From NCBI GenBank assembly GCA_021307315.1, contig JAJSPD010000012.1, positions 987,950-1,051,949 of the forward strand: a stretch of 64,000 nucleotides of DNA, written 5' to 3'. The notes under the pieces are model-generated. The model was not told the DNA's origin. It saw only the letters and a list, made by a program, of their open reading frames with translations, and ran no database searches. The DNA comes from Bisporella sp. PMI_857. Lineage: Eukaryota; Ascomycota; Leotiomycetes; Helotiales; Helotiaceae. Position 1 is the stretch's first letter. Every line of letters begins with the position of its first letter. Positions 34,486 to 46,528 of this stretch are shown here, one piece after another. A program made the translations under genes and the position numbers.

Positions 34486-34765
34486 CCCGACACTTTTTGG
34501 GTGATGCATAAATCTGTATATGTAATGATTTAGATCAGAAGGAAGGCGTTGTGGTATCAGAAAATGAAATGTATATACTAGGTGTTTAGCGTCATCGAAT
34601 TGACAGCAGAGCGTACGATGACTCTTTTGATGCCAATGCTACCAATATTGATGGAATCTATCTATATCCGCAAGCTCAATCTTGTTCGGATGTGCATTAC
34701 TAACCCTATTATCTACATAATGTTCATTACAATGCCTTATATGACCCAAACACTCATGTCATTAA

Positions 34766-35987
34766 TTATGCTTTCATGTCCATTGCCTCGAAGAACCCGT
34801 ACATTTTCCATCGAAGCTCCAAAAACCAAGACTGTATTTCTGGATAGCTCTTCGGCGCCTTCCACCATTTCTCGTGCAAACTCGCCACTCCACTATCCAC
34901 ATCATTCTGTGTTGGTGCTCGAATATTCCACGTCGTATTCATCATCCTCCATGGCATAGGCCCATCCAGTCGATGTGCATAATTGAGCAAGCTTTGTTCC
35001 GCATAGTCGCTGTTGAAGCTATTTGGCTGCTTCAATATCGACATGTAGTGCCGAAATAGGTCTCTGGAAGGATGAAACATCAGGAAACCACCATTAAAAT
35101 TGCCCTTATTCTTGAAATCATCCCAAGTTGGTGGATACTTGTGATTTTTGCCATTGACCTCTCCGAGACCAGCTAGGAGATATGATGTCGAAACCACCGT
35201 TTCGTGGAAAGGTTGGGTGCCATTCCAGTTTTTAGGCGCTTCTAAAGGCTTGTTTAATTGTGTTACTGGGTCCTCGAATATTGCATCGAGGTTTCTTCTC
35301 AGAATAGTGTCACTATCAATCAGAAGGACCCGAGAGTACTCAGAAAGCGCATCCCAGCATCTCAACTTAGACATCATCCCTTCATATCGTGAATTGGCAG
35401 GCCGTATCCAATCTGAGCCCTCAGTCACGAAATCGAGTCTTATGATGCTTGCTCCATCTTTTGCGAGACGCTCTAGTTTGTGGTCATCAACATCCGGAGT
35501 TGCTAGTATCAGAACCGGAATGTTAAGTTTTGTGCGTGTGGAGGGGGCGTAGAGGAGTTGGTAGATGAGAATTCGGGTTGCGATGAGATAGTTGTCAGCA
35601 TCTATACTGTTGTCGGTTTCGGGAGCGCTTGTACCTGACAAGTAGATCGCATAGGCAAGTCTGGAGGAAATAGAATGTCAAAAGTTGCTTCTAAGGCTTC
35701 GTAAGACAAATACATAGATGAGACAAAGCTTACCTCTCTCTCAACTGCTCAGGAGGGAGAGATACTTGTGATGTTCCCGCCTGAGGTGGATTTCCCTTTT
35801 TATCTTCTTCTTTGGCAAACCATGGTGTGTTGCGAAGCGGAGAGGTCCATTTCGTTGCAACGTCCAAACTTGAATCACCTGTTGATTGTGTCCAGAAAAT
35901 TAGGGAAAGGTTTGTAACAATGAACACAATAGCTACCGTTGCGACTTTCACACGTTGGTGGGGCAGCATTGTGAGCACCGACCGCAT
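34766..35987 (-). CDS. GT8-family glycosyltransferase C
   Basis: Exons 35987..35734 and 35660..34766 (73-bp intron) encode 382 residues. A membrane anchor lies at about 14-33, followed by a polar stem. The catalytic domain shares Ile-Leu-Ile-Tyr-Gln-Leu-Leu, the DxD Leu-Ile-Asp-Ser-Asp-Thr, an Asn-Gly-Gly-Phe segment where A and B have Asn-Ala-Gly, and a Leu-His-Glu-Lys-Trp-Trp near the end. It is clearly a more distant paralogue of A and B. The start is the ATG at 35987; upstream frame begins only with GTG. Divergent from the GT90 gene with 678 bp between starts. Donor and acceptor unknown. Confidence 0.9.
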
Positions 35988-36665
35988 CTTGCGATGCTTT
36001 CCAAGAAACAACAACGATATCGAACTTTGCGGCAGAATAGCAAACACGCCGGTCCCAACAGGTTGGCAAGTTTACAAATACATTTGCACCATTCAATCCT
36101 AAGAAGAAGAAAAAAGAACGAACCAAATACCCCAGCGCACAGGAGCCAGGGTAGTTACAGCGCAATCACGCCTTGAATTTCTTCTGGGTTGGAGTGGCGA
36201 CCGGGCTATAATGGCACTAGCACTAGCGTGGGGAATCAATCGCCTTTACTCCATAGAAAACTTGTGCGCCGGGCCTTGCTACCTAAGGACTTGGCCTGAC
36301 AAGGAAAGCTGTAAGTACAAAATTATAGATTTGGTGGCGCACGGCTGGTGCTGAAGATCAGCTAGCGTAAGCCCTAAATTAGCTCTTCTTCTAGCTACAG
36401 TAAGCCTTATTACGGTATAGTCTGCCAACCCATTTCTTAGCACACGGATCCAATGGAAAAGAAGTGATGCCCTATGGATCCACAAAGCTACTTATTCCCG
36501 CCCCAAATACTGTACAGTGTATATGGGGAATAGCGCATCCAAAACTTGGCGATCTACTCCGTATATAAGAACTGTGATGTCTTGTATACCTTCGTCCTGG
36601 CGTTTGATGCTCGTGTGTAGAGACAAGATTGGGTTTGGAGTATCCGTCTGATAACCCAGGGAATC
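35988..36665. promoter_or_regulatory. Divergent promoter region GT8-C / GT90
   Basis: 678 bases between two opposite starts. No shared operator or TATA box could be picked with confidence. Confidence 0.45.
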
Positions 36666-38437
36666 ATGCTTGCGCCTTTTCATTCTCCCCGTCTACTTAT
36701 AATAGCGGTCGGAATATCGCTCTTCTTAATAACCATTACCCACTTTCATCGGCCCAACTTTTCTTCAGCGCCAATATTGGTCTCTTCTCCATCCACGAGC
36801 AACGATGCCGTTTTCACCGCAACACCTTCACTTCTACCGCCTGCATCCAATCCCGCACCTTTACAAGCTGAGCAACAAACACAACCAGAGCCAGACTGGC
36901 CCGTAGATAGATTTGCAGTAGGCCCTGCTGCGGCATCTGTCAAGAAGCATTGGATAGAAGAATTATGGGAGAATGCAAAAGCGAGCCAAGCAGCAGTGTT
37001 TGAGAGGCAGTCTAAGACCCTCGAAGATGCGAAACGCGAGTACAAGAGGCGTTATCAAATTCTTCCTCCCCCAGGTTATGACGAGTGGTATGCCTATGCC
37101 AGAAAGCATAACAGCAAACTCATTGATGAGTTTGATGACTTAATGGAGAATATAAGACCCTTTCGAGGATACCAGGAACATTGCCAATTCGAGCTCAGCC
37201 GAGATTCCGGCCCTGCTTTAATGCCTATTTGCATCATCAATAAGACTGTGGATATAGGTCATCCAAACAGATACGACACCAAGCAGATTGCGAACCCATT
37301 CAAGGACTTTGTTAGTGATTTCGTGGAGAGTTTACCAGACATGTGCTTTCATGTTAACACCTTTGACGAGCCACGCCAGATTATACCTGCGAAAAAGCTC
37401 GCAGACATGTTGGGTTCCAACACAGAGCACAAATGTGAGAGGTACGAGTTCCGAGACTTTAGGCGTCAGGATGTGTGGCCAGAAGTTATTGTGCCCTGTG
37501 CTGAAGACTCTCCCGCACGAGATGGTTCTGCGAGTTTACTGAATTCGACAAATTCTCTTGTAGGCATGAAATTTTCACACCTTAGGTATGCTTGACTGAC
37601 ATTGCGCGCTCTACTCAGGTTGAAACTTGGAATAAAGCCACAGATTTATGTTCCTTTAACGAAGGGCCACCTGTAGGATATATTCGCTGCCCAAACACTC
37701 TCTCCATAACAAATGCAGCACGGCCCGTTCTCTCCAATGCCAAACTCTCCACATTTAGCGACATCCTGTTCCCAACATTGTGGAGATGGCGATTTAGCAA
37801 GACGAGTCCCGAGGCAGAGGACAAGACACCATGGGAACAGAAGAAGGGCCGCGTAGGCTGGCGTGGCACCACAACTGGCGGGTTTGCCTGGTCGGACAAC
37901 TGGAGACAGTTTCAACGACATCGAATGGTGGGATTGGCAAATGGCGTAAGCGCTCCGCCGCCGTACCAAGTCGAATCGACAAAGAAGCTGCAATCATACC
38001 TCGACGTTCGGCTTACTGCTGTGAATAACTGCGAGCCAGAAGCGTGTGATGCTATCAAAAATACACTTCCCGTAGATCCGAACCCTCAGCCTCTTACCGA
38101 GACATTTCAGAACAAAATTGTGCTTGACATGGATGGTTATGGACTGAGTGGGCGTTTTTATATATTGATGCGGTCGGGCAGTGCAGTAATGAAGCAAGGG
38201 CTTATGAGGGAATGGCATGACAGCCGGTTAGTACCGTGGCTTCACTATATACCACTAAGCATGGGAGCAGCGGAATTAGAAGGTATCCTGGAGTACTTGC
38301 TTGGTCCAGGTGATGAGGTCTTGAGGTCTATAGCCGAAGAGGGGAGAGCGTGGACAGAACAAGCATTGAGACGGGAAGACACGAGGATATATATGTATCG
38401 TCTCCTCATCGAGTTGGGTAGACGCACTTATTCTTAA
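36666..38437 (+). CDS. GT90 / CAP10-like glycosyltransferase (putative beta-xylosyltransferase)
   Basis: Exons 36666..37559 and 37619..38437 give 570 residues. The 59-bp intron uses a GTAGGC donor; a nearer GTATGC donor would leave a 34-bp intron and the wrong frame. A type II anchor is at about 8-26, then a Pro/Ser-rich stem. The CAP10 core is in exon 2: Trp-Arg-Gly-Thr-Thr-Thr-Gly-Gly, Asp-Gly-Tyr-Gly-x-Ser-Gly-Arg-Phe, Arg-Ser-Gly-Ser-Ala-Val, and Trp-x-His-Tyr-Ile-Pro-Leu-Ser. Characterised fungal members (Cryptococcus Cxt1, Cap10) transfer xylose to mannan-type glycans in the Golgi. Strong family call; xylose as donor is probable only. Confidence 0.92.
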
Positions 38438-39607
38438 TGTAATATTAATGACCTGAATAGTAATGATGTGAAGTGCATGACATGCTCTTGAAATAGACTA
38501 CATTCCCTTTCTAGGAATTATGGAATTTATTAGCTACCTGCTTCATCAAAGCATGAAAACAAAACACCCTGTTCCACATAACCTATAGTGATGGTCTAGA
38601 TAGTATTGATCTCTCCAATAATTATGTGATGTTCCTGCTTTCCAGGAAGATGGAATCCCTATGGTATCCCTAACACCCCCACAAATAAGCTCTACAGTCA
38701 GGTCTTTTCCAAGCACTAATGTTACTATAGGCCAGTATCCAAGCGGGTAATACTGTACTCTGGTTCGCCAAGTATGTCCATAGGAGAGCCAGAACTTTGT
38801 TCTCGCTTGTTCCCTTTAGTTATCAACGACGGGGCGTGTACATAGAGAAACTCTAAAAAGTGGGCGGAACCGCTCTAAGTCCAAGCCACCTGGAACTTCA
38901 TATTCTTAGCTAGTTGGCAGATATCCCATCCCCCTTTCCCCAAAAGAAGAGATGCAGACGTATATCGCCCTGGATCTAGACCGATTTCTTCCAAGTAAGC
39001 TCGGTCTAACAAAAGTAGCTACACAGGACGCACATCAGCTATCATCAGACTACTTGACTTCTTGAGCTTTTACATGAGGTGTTTGCAAAGGGCTAGCTGT
39101 AGACCGGGAATGAGCCCAGCTCGTTTATCGTACGGCATTGAGCAATGGAGGAAATACTGTAGGGAATTTTGCACAATTGAAAAGTACGGAGAGCCCTGTA
39201 GCCAAGGGGGGAAGGAGGGAAGGAGGGAAGCCTCAAACCTTTGGGACCGCCATGCCGCGAGTAAGCAGAGCCCACAAAGCTCTACTTATTTATCATACCA
39301 CCTCTTTAAACAGTAGCCGTAACCCGGTTACAGAAAGCTGATTGCATGGAGGTTTACTGCCGTCTATCGAAAAGAATAGTGACTAGAGAAGAGACTCCTA
39401 GCACCCCCAATATGAAGGAAAAAAGTCAACATAGATGATTTAACAAGGCTCAAAGAGCGCACATGAAATGTATATTGGGTCCCATAGAAATTGATTATCG
39501 TCCTTTGCCGATGAAATATGCGAGCACACAATGACGTGTTTTGACTTGGGCCTGAACTTGAAGAGAAGCGCTAATTTCGTTCGGTTAGTAGGAAAGAAGA
39601 CATTCAG
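38438..39607. other. Intergenic
   Basis: 3' flank of the GT90 gene. A short G/A-rich imperfect tandem (GGAAGGAGG-type, near 39208-39230) is the only notable feature. Confidence 0.5.
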
Positions 39608-40434
39608 TCATTGCGCTGCATCAGTCAGATAGATACCTTGTAGACCAATTCCTGCCAATGGGTTGTATTGATGTACTTTTATTTGGCGACGAGCTGGGTT
39701 CACATAGTCCTTCAAGATAAGGCATAAGACATCGGCGATGTTTTGTCGATTGTTTGATGAATACGCACAATGTGTAGTATAAGACACATCGACCATGGCC
39801 CTCCAGATAACGCCACGATATATCAAGTGCTTCGTCTGAGCAACCTACCGAAGAGGCTATTATGTCTTCGTCCAACAGGATCATGATCTTGAGTTTTTCG
39901 AAGCTCATTTGCCCCAGTATGCGCCCGAATGTGAAGCTTCGACTTCAACGACAGGGGGCGTGAAGGTAATTCCGAGCCAACCCTCGTGTTTGCGCCTCCT
40001 CCACTTCCTAGAGATGATTGGCTCAATCCTTCCAAGGCACGTCGGAAGGCTGGATCTTGCTCGTTCATTCTGTTCATTGTATTAGGGGATGCCTTCGAAG
40101 TATGCTCAGCACTCGTTCGTGGTGTAGAGATAGCATACTCAGGACTTGAATCCTGAGTGGGTGTAACCGGCGGTAGAACCGGATCTTCTATATTGGTATT
40201 AATAGAAACAGAGTCTACTATTTTTGTAGATGCACTTGTTGCTATACTTAGAGTAGGAGCCATTGATTTCCTAAACCCTTCTATAGTATGGTCTTCAGTA
40301 GGATGGGAGGCTTTCACTCCTGCGGGCGGGTCTGTCGCAGTAAATATTGTAGATACGATTGTTCTTGCATTATGATTATTTGAATATTCAAGGGGTTTCA
40401 TATCTGCTCCCGACCCTATCCGTTGATGTGCCAT
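39608..40434 (-). CDS. Unrecognised Ser/Thr-rich protein, 3' structure unsure
   Basis: An ATG at 40434 opens a frame of 203 codons ending at 39823, rich in Ser, Thr and Pro without a known domain. Two other frames overlap its end and run on to 39608-39621. The last of these reads more protein-like (Tyr-, Asn-, Arg-containing, with Val-Asn-Pro-Ala-Arg). A GTAGGT donor near 39841 and several AG sites allow splicing between them, but I could not find a pair that keeps phase with certainty. Either one gene with an unresolved intron or two short ones. Function unknown. Confidence 0.4.
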
Positions 40435-40693
40435 TTTGTGGAAATTAGAGAAAGCTGTCGCGAAACCCAGAGTTAGCCAATTATAACAAAATGCCTAATT
40501 GTAGTCAAGAGATGCCGCAAACAATATAATCCAATGCCCGTTGCCTTTGTTATAAATAATTTTAGAGAGGTTTACAAATGATGCATTTATCAGAGGAAGA
40601 TTCTACTCTTACAGGTTATGGAATCTAGCAACTTGTCATTAGCATGTAAGTAGAAGACATTGTAGCCAACGGTGATCTGACATGGTTGCTAAA

Positions 40694-42346
40694 TTAGGAA
40701 TAGAGGTAAAACGTACTTGAAACAACGAATGAATTAGATTCGGTGCTCCTTTTGGTATTATTTGAGGAGCGATATCTTTGACCCTCTTTAGCCACAGTTG
40801 TATTGATTTCTTCGTGCACCAATGTTCTACAAAGTGGCCGCAGACTCAATTCATGTTTGCAAAACTCTTCAAAGCATTGATATGTAGGGTTCTGAGTTTG
40901 TTCGGCCACCTGGCTATCGTTTAGGAAACTGAGATGTGGTGGTGGATTTGCGCCGTCACTATTGTTAGCTTCAAAAAATACCGCAGACCAGGCACTCCTA
41001 CTTGGGAATGTATAAATTATGCTGCCATTTGCGCCACTGTAGATATTATTGAGTAATTCGAATGTATATTCTTGTGGAAATCCAGTGAGTCGACATTGTT
41101 TCAACCTGCCCCGTAACCTGCTTATCACATCGCACAGGCGAAGTGCGGAGTCCGGAACATATGGCACTATATAGTGAGCATCAAGGTTATATTAACTCGA
41201 GATTCGGCAATATTGACATACTTCGAGGGCCGTAAGACTCGTCAGCCCCTGCTGGACCTGCTAAGGGTCGGAGCCCAGAATATCGCCTACACATTAAGTG
41301 AAGCCTGGATAATAACATGAGCCCATGAATTTTATGAAATTTCTTCTGGTGTATGGACTACTTGGGGCTAATTTCTGAATTACGTACTGCTTCATAGGCA
41401 ATCGGCCTTGACGTGTGAGGAGACCCTCGACAATAGCTGCTACTGAACTCTCGAGCTTCGTATAGTTATGCCCGAACGATGAGGCGTGTTTCTGGACACC
41501 ACCGCCAAATCTGGTAAGATCAATCTCGATGGCGAGGTCTTGAACGATGTCGAGGTACTTGACCAGCCAAATCTGAGACAAAGGACATATTTTTGGTCCA
41601 GTAAATGCGCTTAAGGTAATGTGGAACTGGTTCTGGCTCCAGAAATATGTCATCAAATCGACCCGAAGAGCTTCGAAGGCCCCAAGAGCTCCAGATACCG
41701 GCTCAAGTACATCCCACGGCGATGCAAAGTAGTCCTCTGGAAATACAGCTTTCGTTGCGAAGCGAGGAGAGAGGCTGATTTTCCGCCGTTCATCTTTGAA
41801 ACAATAACTATAAATTATATATCGAACTTTGGCAGGTAAGGCAAAAAGAAGATTTGCCGAAGGAAAATATTTAGGCATATCTCGCCGATGGAACTCTTCA
41901 GTCAGCGATGGCTTAGGCGCAGGAACCGGGCAAAGCCGCTCGAATATTGTTACAATATCAACCGCTTCCTCACAAGCTATACAATCGATAGTTCTGTCAA
42001 GTTCTGGAGTGTCAGGTTTTGAAGGCTGGCCATCATGGGCGTTCTTATCCGTAGGGAGTGGCGTAGGGGTGCTGATAATGAGTCTCGTACCCAATCGTGA
42101 ATCGACGCGCAGAGTGGCCGTGCCGGACGAACTTGATGTTGTGCGACCGCAATACTTGCCAGAGAGGCTTGAGTCGGTGCGGGGAGTAGAAGCCTGGGAT
42201 GAGCGCCCCGTCACCCTGACAGAGCCGATGAGGCTTTTATGCACTGCAATATCATCAGTACGCCTTGCATTTTTGATCCAATGCAGATGTTGAACTTACT
42301 GTTGGCGGTAATGGCATTTGTTATGTGCACATGGAATTACGTGCAT
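40694..42346 (-). CDS. F-box/2EXR-like fungal protein
   Basis: Proposed exons: 42346..42300, 42233..41388, 41286..41222, 41166..40694. The 65-bp third exon is supported because both of its junctions keep phase with good GTACGT and GTATGT donors. The domain-like part starts at a Leu-Phe-Ala-Leu-Pro-x-Lys-Val-Arg-x-x-Ile-Tyr segment, the F-box/2EXR pattern, coded near 41860. The N-terminal 100 residues are Ser/Thr/Pro-rich. The 5' end is unsure: a second reading with ATG at 42312 and acceptor near 42188 also works, and the conserved part could start at the ATG at 41878. No target or role can be assigned. Confidence 0.5.
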
Positions 42347-43069
42347 ATGTGAAGGGCAGGTCTATGATCAAACTAAGCTGAACTCCGCTGCAGAAGCAGC
42401 TGGTGCCGAGATGAAGTTGGCGATTGCCCTAGTGAATGCTTTACTCTGGTCTACTCTTCAGGGCTGTGACGGGAAAACGTTCCTTCTTTGTTGGGAAAGG
42501 ACCACAGAACGATAAGAAACGAATAAACAGAGGCAGTAATCAGTCAAGCATGTTCTACTAACACGAAGATCTAGCAATGGTGTATGATTCTTTATCGCAT
42601 TTCTGGGACTGTAATTATAGTCTTCCCAAGGTAGCCTGGTACTTATTGTTTTGCGGCAAGCTAATCACAACTAGCAAGCCGACGAGAAAATATGCTAGAA
42701 CAAGGACACAACCGAGCTTAATTCTAGCATATTAGCAAAGATAACAGAAACCTATATGTGTTTTTTTTCATGATGAGAATAGCCCTTCCGAATGAATTCA
42801 TATGAATCGCAGCCACATCTTTGTACGTCACTAGGCAGAAGGCGACACCTCAGTTCGACAAGCAGTGACACCAATCTACTCAGCTATCGTACTCGAAAGC
42901 CCAGCATCAGCGTGTCTCCCTTCAACTTGAGTAGGCAAGAGACAGAAAAATAAAGGTACATGGCCGGTCTCATCTTCAATGGGCTAGAGAAAAGGGCAAC
43001 AAACGTTTGATGCACGAGGCATGACGAAAGTTGTGCATGCAAATAACTGTCCATTAAGTTACCAATAAC
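42347..43069. other. Intergenic
   Basis: Between the F-box-like start and the 3' end of the hydrolase fusion gene. No feature recognised. Confidence 0.5.
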
Positions 43070-44861
43070 CTACCTCCCTCCAAGGAAACCTGTTATGAAC
43101 TCCGCAAATTCCTTTGGCTTCTCAACCATGGGCAGATGTCCCGCTCCGTCGATGACCTTATACTCGGCCACTCCTCCATACCCGCCTGTCATTTCCTTCA
43201 TAGTAGCCGGCAACACACCATCTTTGCCTCCCACAAGAAATGACCCTCTGACTTTTGCGGCTTTCATCTTTTCCTTCATGTCGTAGTCGAATAATGCGTT
43301 GACACTTTTCTTAAACCCAGTCAGGCTGTTGGTCTCGACCATTTTTTTGACCTTCAAGCATGTTTCTTCCAAAGCACCGCCATCATAGCTTTCGGGGACA
43401 AACCAGCGACGGGTTGTAATCTCTGCAAGATCCGTACCGACAATACTTTCTCCCAAAGCAGAAGCGCCTTGTTTCTCCGACAAAGCAATGCGCTCTCCCC
43501 AAGCTTTACTGTTCCCTGCGGGTGATTTTGAGCTAGTATCGCAGCTCACGAAAGACTCTACGCGCTCTGGGTACGTGAGTGCAGTGTTCAGCGTTGTTGC
43601 TCCTCCAAGGGACACCCCAATAATAGCAGCAGCTTTCTTGACACGCAGAGCATCGAGAAGGGCAATGATATCGGAGGCTAGCACATCGATTGTCACGGCT
43701 TGACTACCGCAAATAGATGTACGGCCGCGGGTGAGGTATCGGAGGATACGAAATTTCTTGTTGGCTTGGATGGACAGGAATGACTCAACAAATCCATCCC
43801 AGATTTCATAATCTACCAGGATGGAGTTGCTAAGCACAATCAACGGCGCATCAGAGTCTGCCGAACCCTCAAGTCTGAATGGAAGCTGCACGCCATCTTT
43901 TGTGGTTACCCAGGATTCGATGGCACCTGCACCGCCTAAAGAATCCAGCAAGGTCCTCGTCTTTGCTGCTTTCGGATCTGAAGATTGCCATATTGAAAGA
44001 TTCGGAGCCAAGTATCGAGGTGCGGGTCCAAAGGTGTAGTACAAATCATACGTCCGCCTTCGCTTCTCGGCCACTACGTCTTGCATAATCTTGGTACGCC
44101 ATGGAGTATCTACTGCAGCCAGAAATTCTTCCCCATTAAGACCATTCTTCGGCGCGTACTCGTGTAATGTTAAGTACTCAATAGCTGCCTCGGGATCAAT
44201 TGAGCTGGTGACGTATCGCCTTGTCCTCAACCACCCCGGTACTTTGCTTAGTAGCTGAACGTGCTCATCTCGATACCACTTATCCAACTCTTCTTTCTTA
44301 CCTGCTTCCGGACTTAACACCATGGTTACTGCAACCAGCGCATTGCCTGTTCCTTCCTTCGCCACATCCTCCAGACGACTGAAGTCTTTCGATTGCCAAC
44401 CTTGGACTAAGTCGTAAAGTTTACGATCAACTTTGATTTGTTTCATAACATCCGCCTCTCTCTGCGTTTTGGCAGGAGGACCTCGCAGACGAAGGTATTC
44501 ATCTTTTGTTAACTCGGCCATATCAGTGATATCGTAAACAGCCATCCATTCGGGCTTGTCTGTGTCGGCCTCTGAGAGATCTGTTGCTCTGTAGCGGAAG
44601 CCATTCTGCACGAAGGAAAGCCGCAGACGGGTTGGACCGTGCTCGTTATTGTACCAGTCATGGAATTGGGATGCAGGAAGAGACGGTTGGGGCTGCCTAG
44701 TAAGGATTGGAGTCAGCCTTTGCCGATTTAAATGATAATCTACACAATATCCTATACTAAGTTATATATGAATATACTTAAGGGAACCGAGGAATCCCTG
44801 TGAGCTCTCTTTTCGAATATGCTTACATGGTTACATAGAGGATTCCTGGGGTAGATGCCAT
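43070..44861 (-). CDS. Fusion: two dimeric alpha/beta-barrel domains + enol-lactonase-type hydrolase
   Basis: A 35-nt first exon (44861..44827) is joined over a 130-bp intron to 44696..43070, 553 residues. Residues 1-110 and 115-220 each look like a ferredoxin-like EthD/dimeric alpha-beta-barrel unit; both carry Trp-Tyr-x-x-Glu-His near the start of a helix. From about 250 an alpha/beta hydrolase follows, with nucleophile elbow Gly-Val-Ser-Leu-Gly-Gly (Ser about 372), a Gly-Gly-Lys-Asp acid turn and Gly-Ala-Gly-His-Leu-Pro. The hydrolase half resembles 3-oxoadipate enol-lactonase (PcaD-like). Muconolactone isomerase also has a dimeric alpha/beta-barrel fold, so the fusion may do two consecutive steps of ortho-cleavage. 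The neighbours (cyclase, ring dioxygenase) agree; direct proof is lacking. Confidence 0.88.
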
Positions 44862-45262
44862 AGCGAACTTCTGGATGTATATAAGATTAAAGTTCAGGAG
44901 AATGAATTAGTATATGATGCAGCTAAGGCTTCATTGCTGAATTAAATTTTATGCTCTTATTGTTATCCTTCCCCCATGTTTATTGACATGACGTTGAAAT
45001 CAATGGCGGGAAAGGCTCGGCAAGTTTCGCGGGTGAGAATTCATCCCCGCTCAGACACATCACATGTTGCATCAAACATCGCATACTCTACTTACTCTTT
45101 AGAACAGCATTTAGTAACACGCAACTAGATAAGTTCACATGTCAAGACCCTCGAAACACATTAGAAAACATTTAAGTTTGCATAAAGTCTTCCAATTCGA
45201 ACCAGGATTCAACTTCTTTGATAGAAGCATGATTTTTTTCTTGTATCTACTTTGTTTGAGGC
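44862..45262. other. Intergenic, fusion-gene promoter
   Basis: 401 bases between two minus-strand genes. Contains AT-rich tracts; no motif assigned. Confidence 0.5.
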
Positions 45263-46528
45263 CTAATCATACCATATGGCGTTCATTCCGAAACCTGGCT
45301 CCTTGATATCGCAATGTGCGACTCTCCCCAAGAACTCATCGTTCCAACGGTAAATCTCAATCCAGCCTTGTTCATCGTCAGTCAAGGCCAACCATTCATC
45401 ACTCCAGTCACATGGGCTGATGGCGTTGGAATGGCCTCCGCTTGTCGGCGTGGGGTTGAGACAAATCTGCCTTTCTATATTACCTGCTCTACCTAATTTA
45501 AAGGCAGCAATGTAACCGGTAAGAGATGGTGAGTTCGAACGTGCTGTTGCATAGAGATATTTACCAGTGTGGGATAGAGTGCAAACATCTGAGCGGTACA
45601 TTTTCGGATTGGGAATTCCTATGAAGTTTAGTTTAGGGCACTAATTAGACTAACGATAAAGACGAACCTGGCGGAATAAGAGGATAAGTTAGATGGGTAA
45701 AAGTAGGGATGTGGGATTGCTCATCAATAACATAGACACCCAATCGGTTTCCAGCCTCCATCAGAACATAAATATAGTTCCCGCTGGGATGAAGTGCGAC
45801 CCATCTTGGGTGATCACCAAGAGCGGGAGCTTTCAATCGGTTGACTAGACTTAATTGGCCAGTTACCTGATCTTTCTTATGAGTCCAGATGCTGTTTCCT
45901 CTGAGATCCGCCGAGTAGAGGTAAGTCTCTGTTGGATCGAATACCATTCCGTGGATTCCAGTTTCCGGACTATATTCGTAATTTTGAATATTCTCGTTTA
46001 GTCCTCCGTCCTCTTTCACGGAGAAAACATTGCCGTATCCGGCATGGTCATAGAACGGATTGCCATATACATTGAACGGAGCTTGCTTCGCGGCCAAGAC
46101 GAAAATGGCCCTGGTGTTTGTGTCTCCTTTTGAAGCTTCCGCTAGAACAAGGTGAGAAGAAGCCTGCAAGTTATTGGATGGAAGCTACGCACGCTGATGT
46201 AACATCGCATGAGATGCGTTATGGACCAGATCTGTAGGGCTGTTTACAGTATAACTGGACCACTTCTTCATGGATGCACCATAGATTTGCTTTTTTAAAT
46301 GCTACACATATGTAGAGACAGATAAGCAAAAGCCGAACAATTTGGGAATGTATTACTCAATGATATAAGTCTAGGACCACCTACGTCAAAAGTCATCCAA
46401 GAGATCGGCTCATCCTCGGGAATAACAGTTCGTTTGATCAATTTTAGAGTCAACGACACATCGTCGAACTCGAACGTGAAGATTGCACCTGGCGGTGTCC
46501 ATGTACCGCACATGAGGTGATGTTTCAT
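45263..46528 (-). CDS. Carboxy-cis,cis-muconate cyclase (seven-bladed propeller)
   Basis: Four exons (46528..46385, 46301..46193, 46141..45668, 45618..45263) give 360 residues, close to the 366 of the Neurospora enzyme. Splicing restores the family run Val-His-x-Ala-Ser-His-x-Met and Asp-Thr-Asn-Thr-Arg-Ala-Ile-Phe with exact spacing. The closing Gly-Phe-Gly-Met-Asn-Ala-Ile-Trp-Tyr-Asp is also typical. The enzyme lactonises 3-carboxy-cis,cis-muconate in the protocatechuate branch of the beta-ketoadipate pathway, in the cytosol; paralogues may use cis,cis-muconate. The third intron has a GTGCGT donor and the last a GTTCGT donor. Placed between the hydrolase fusion and the ring dioxygenase, on the same strand as the former. 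Confidence 0.93.

Noticed and set aside
37585..37618. GTATGC donor for the GT90 intron
   Set aside because: Gives a 34-bp intron and shifts the frame; the GTAGGC donor at 37560 keeps both length and frame.
39208..39230. GGAAGGAGG-like tandem as a functional repeat
   Set aside because: Only about three imperfect units; simple-sequence drift is a sufficient explanation.
45619..46192. Unspliced reading of the cyclase middle region, and GTTACA or GTCCAT as alternative donors
   Set aside because: They meet an in-frame stop or change the spacing of the conserved His-x-Ala-Ser-His block; only the GTGCGT/TCTAG pair restores it.
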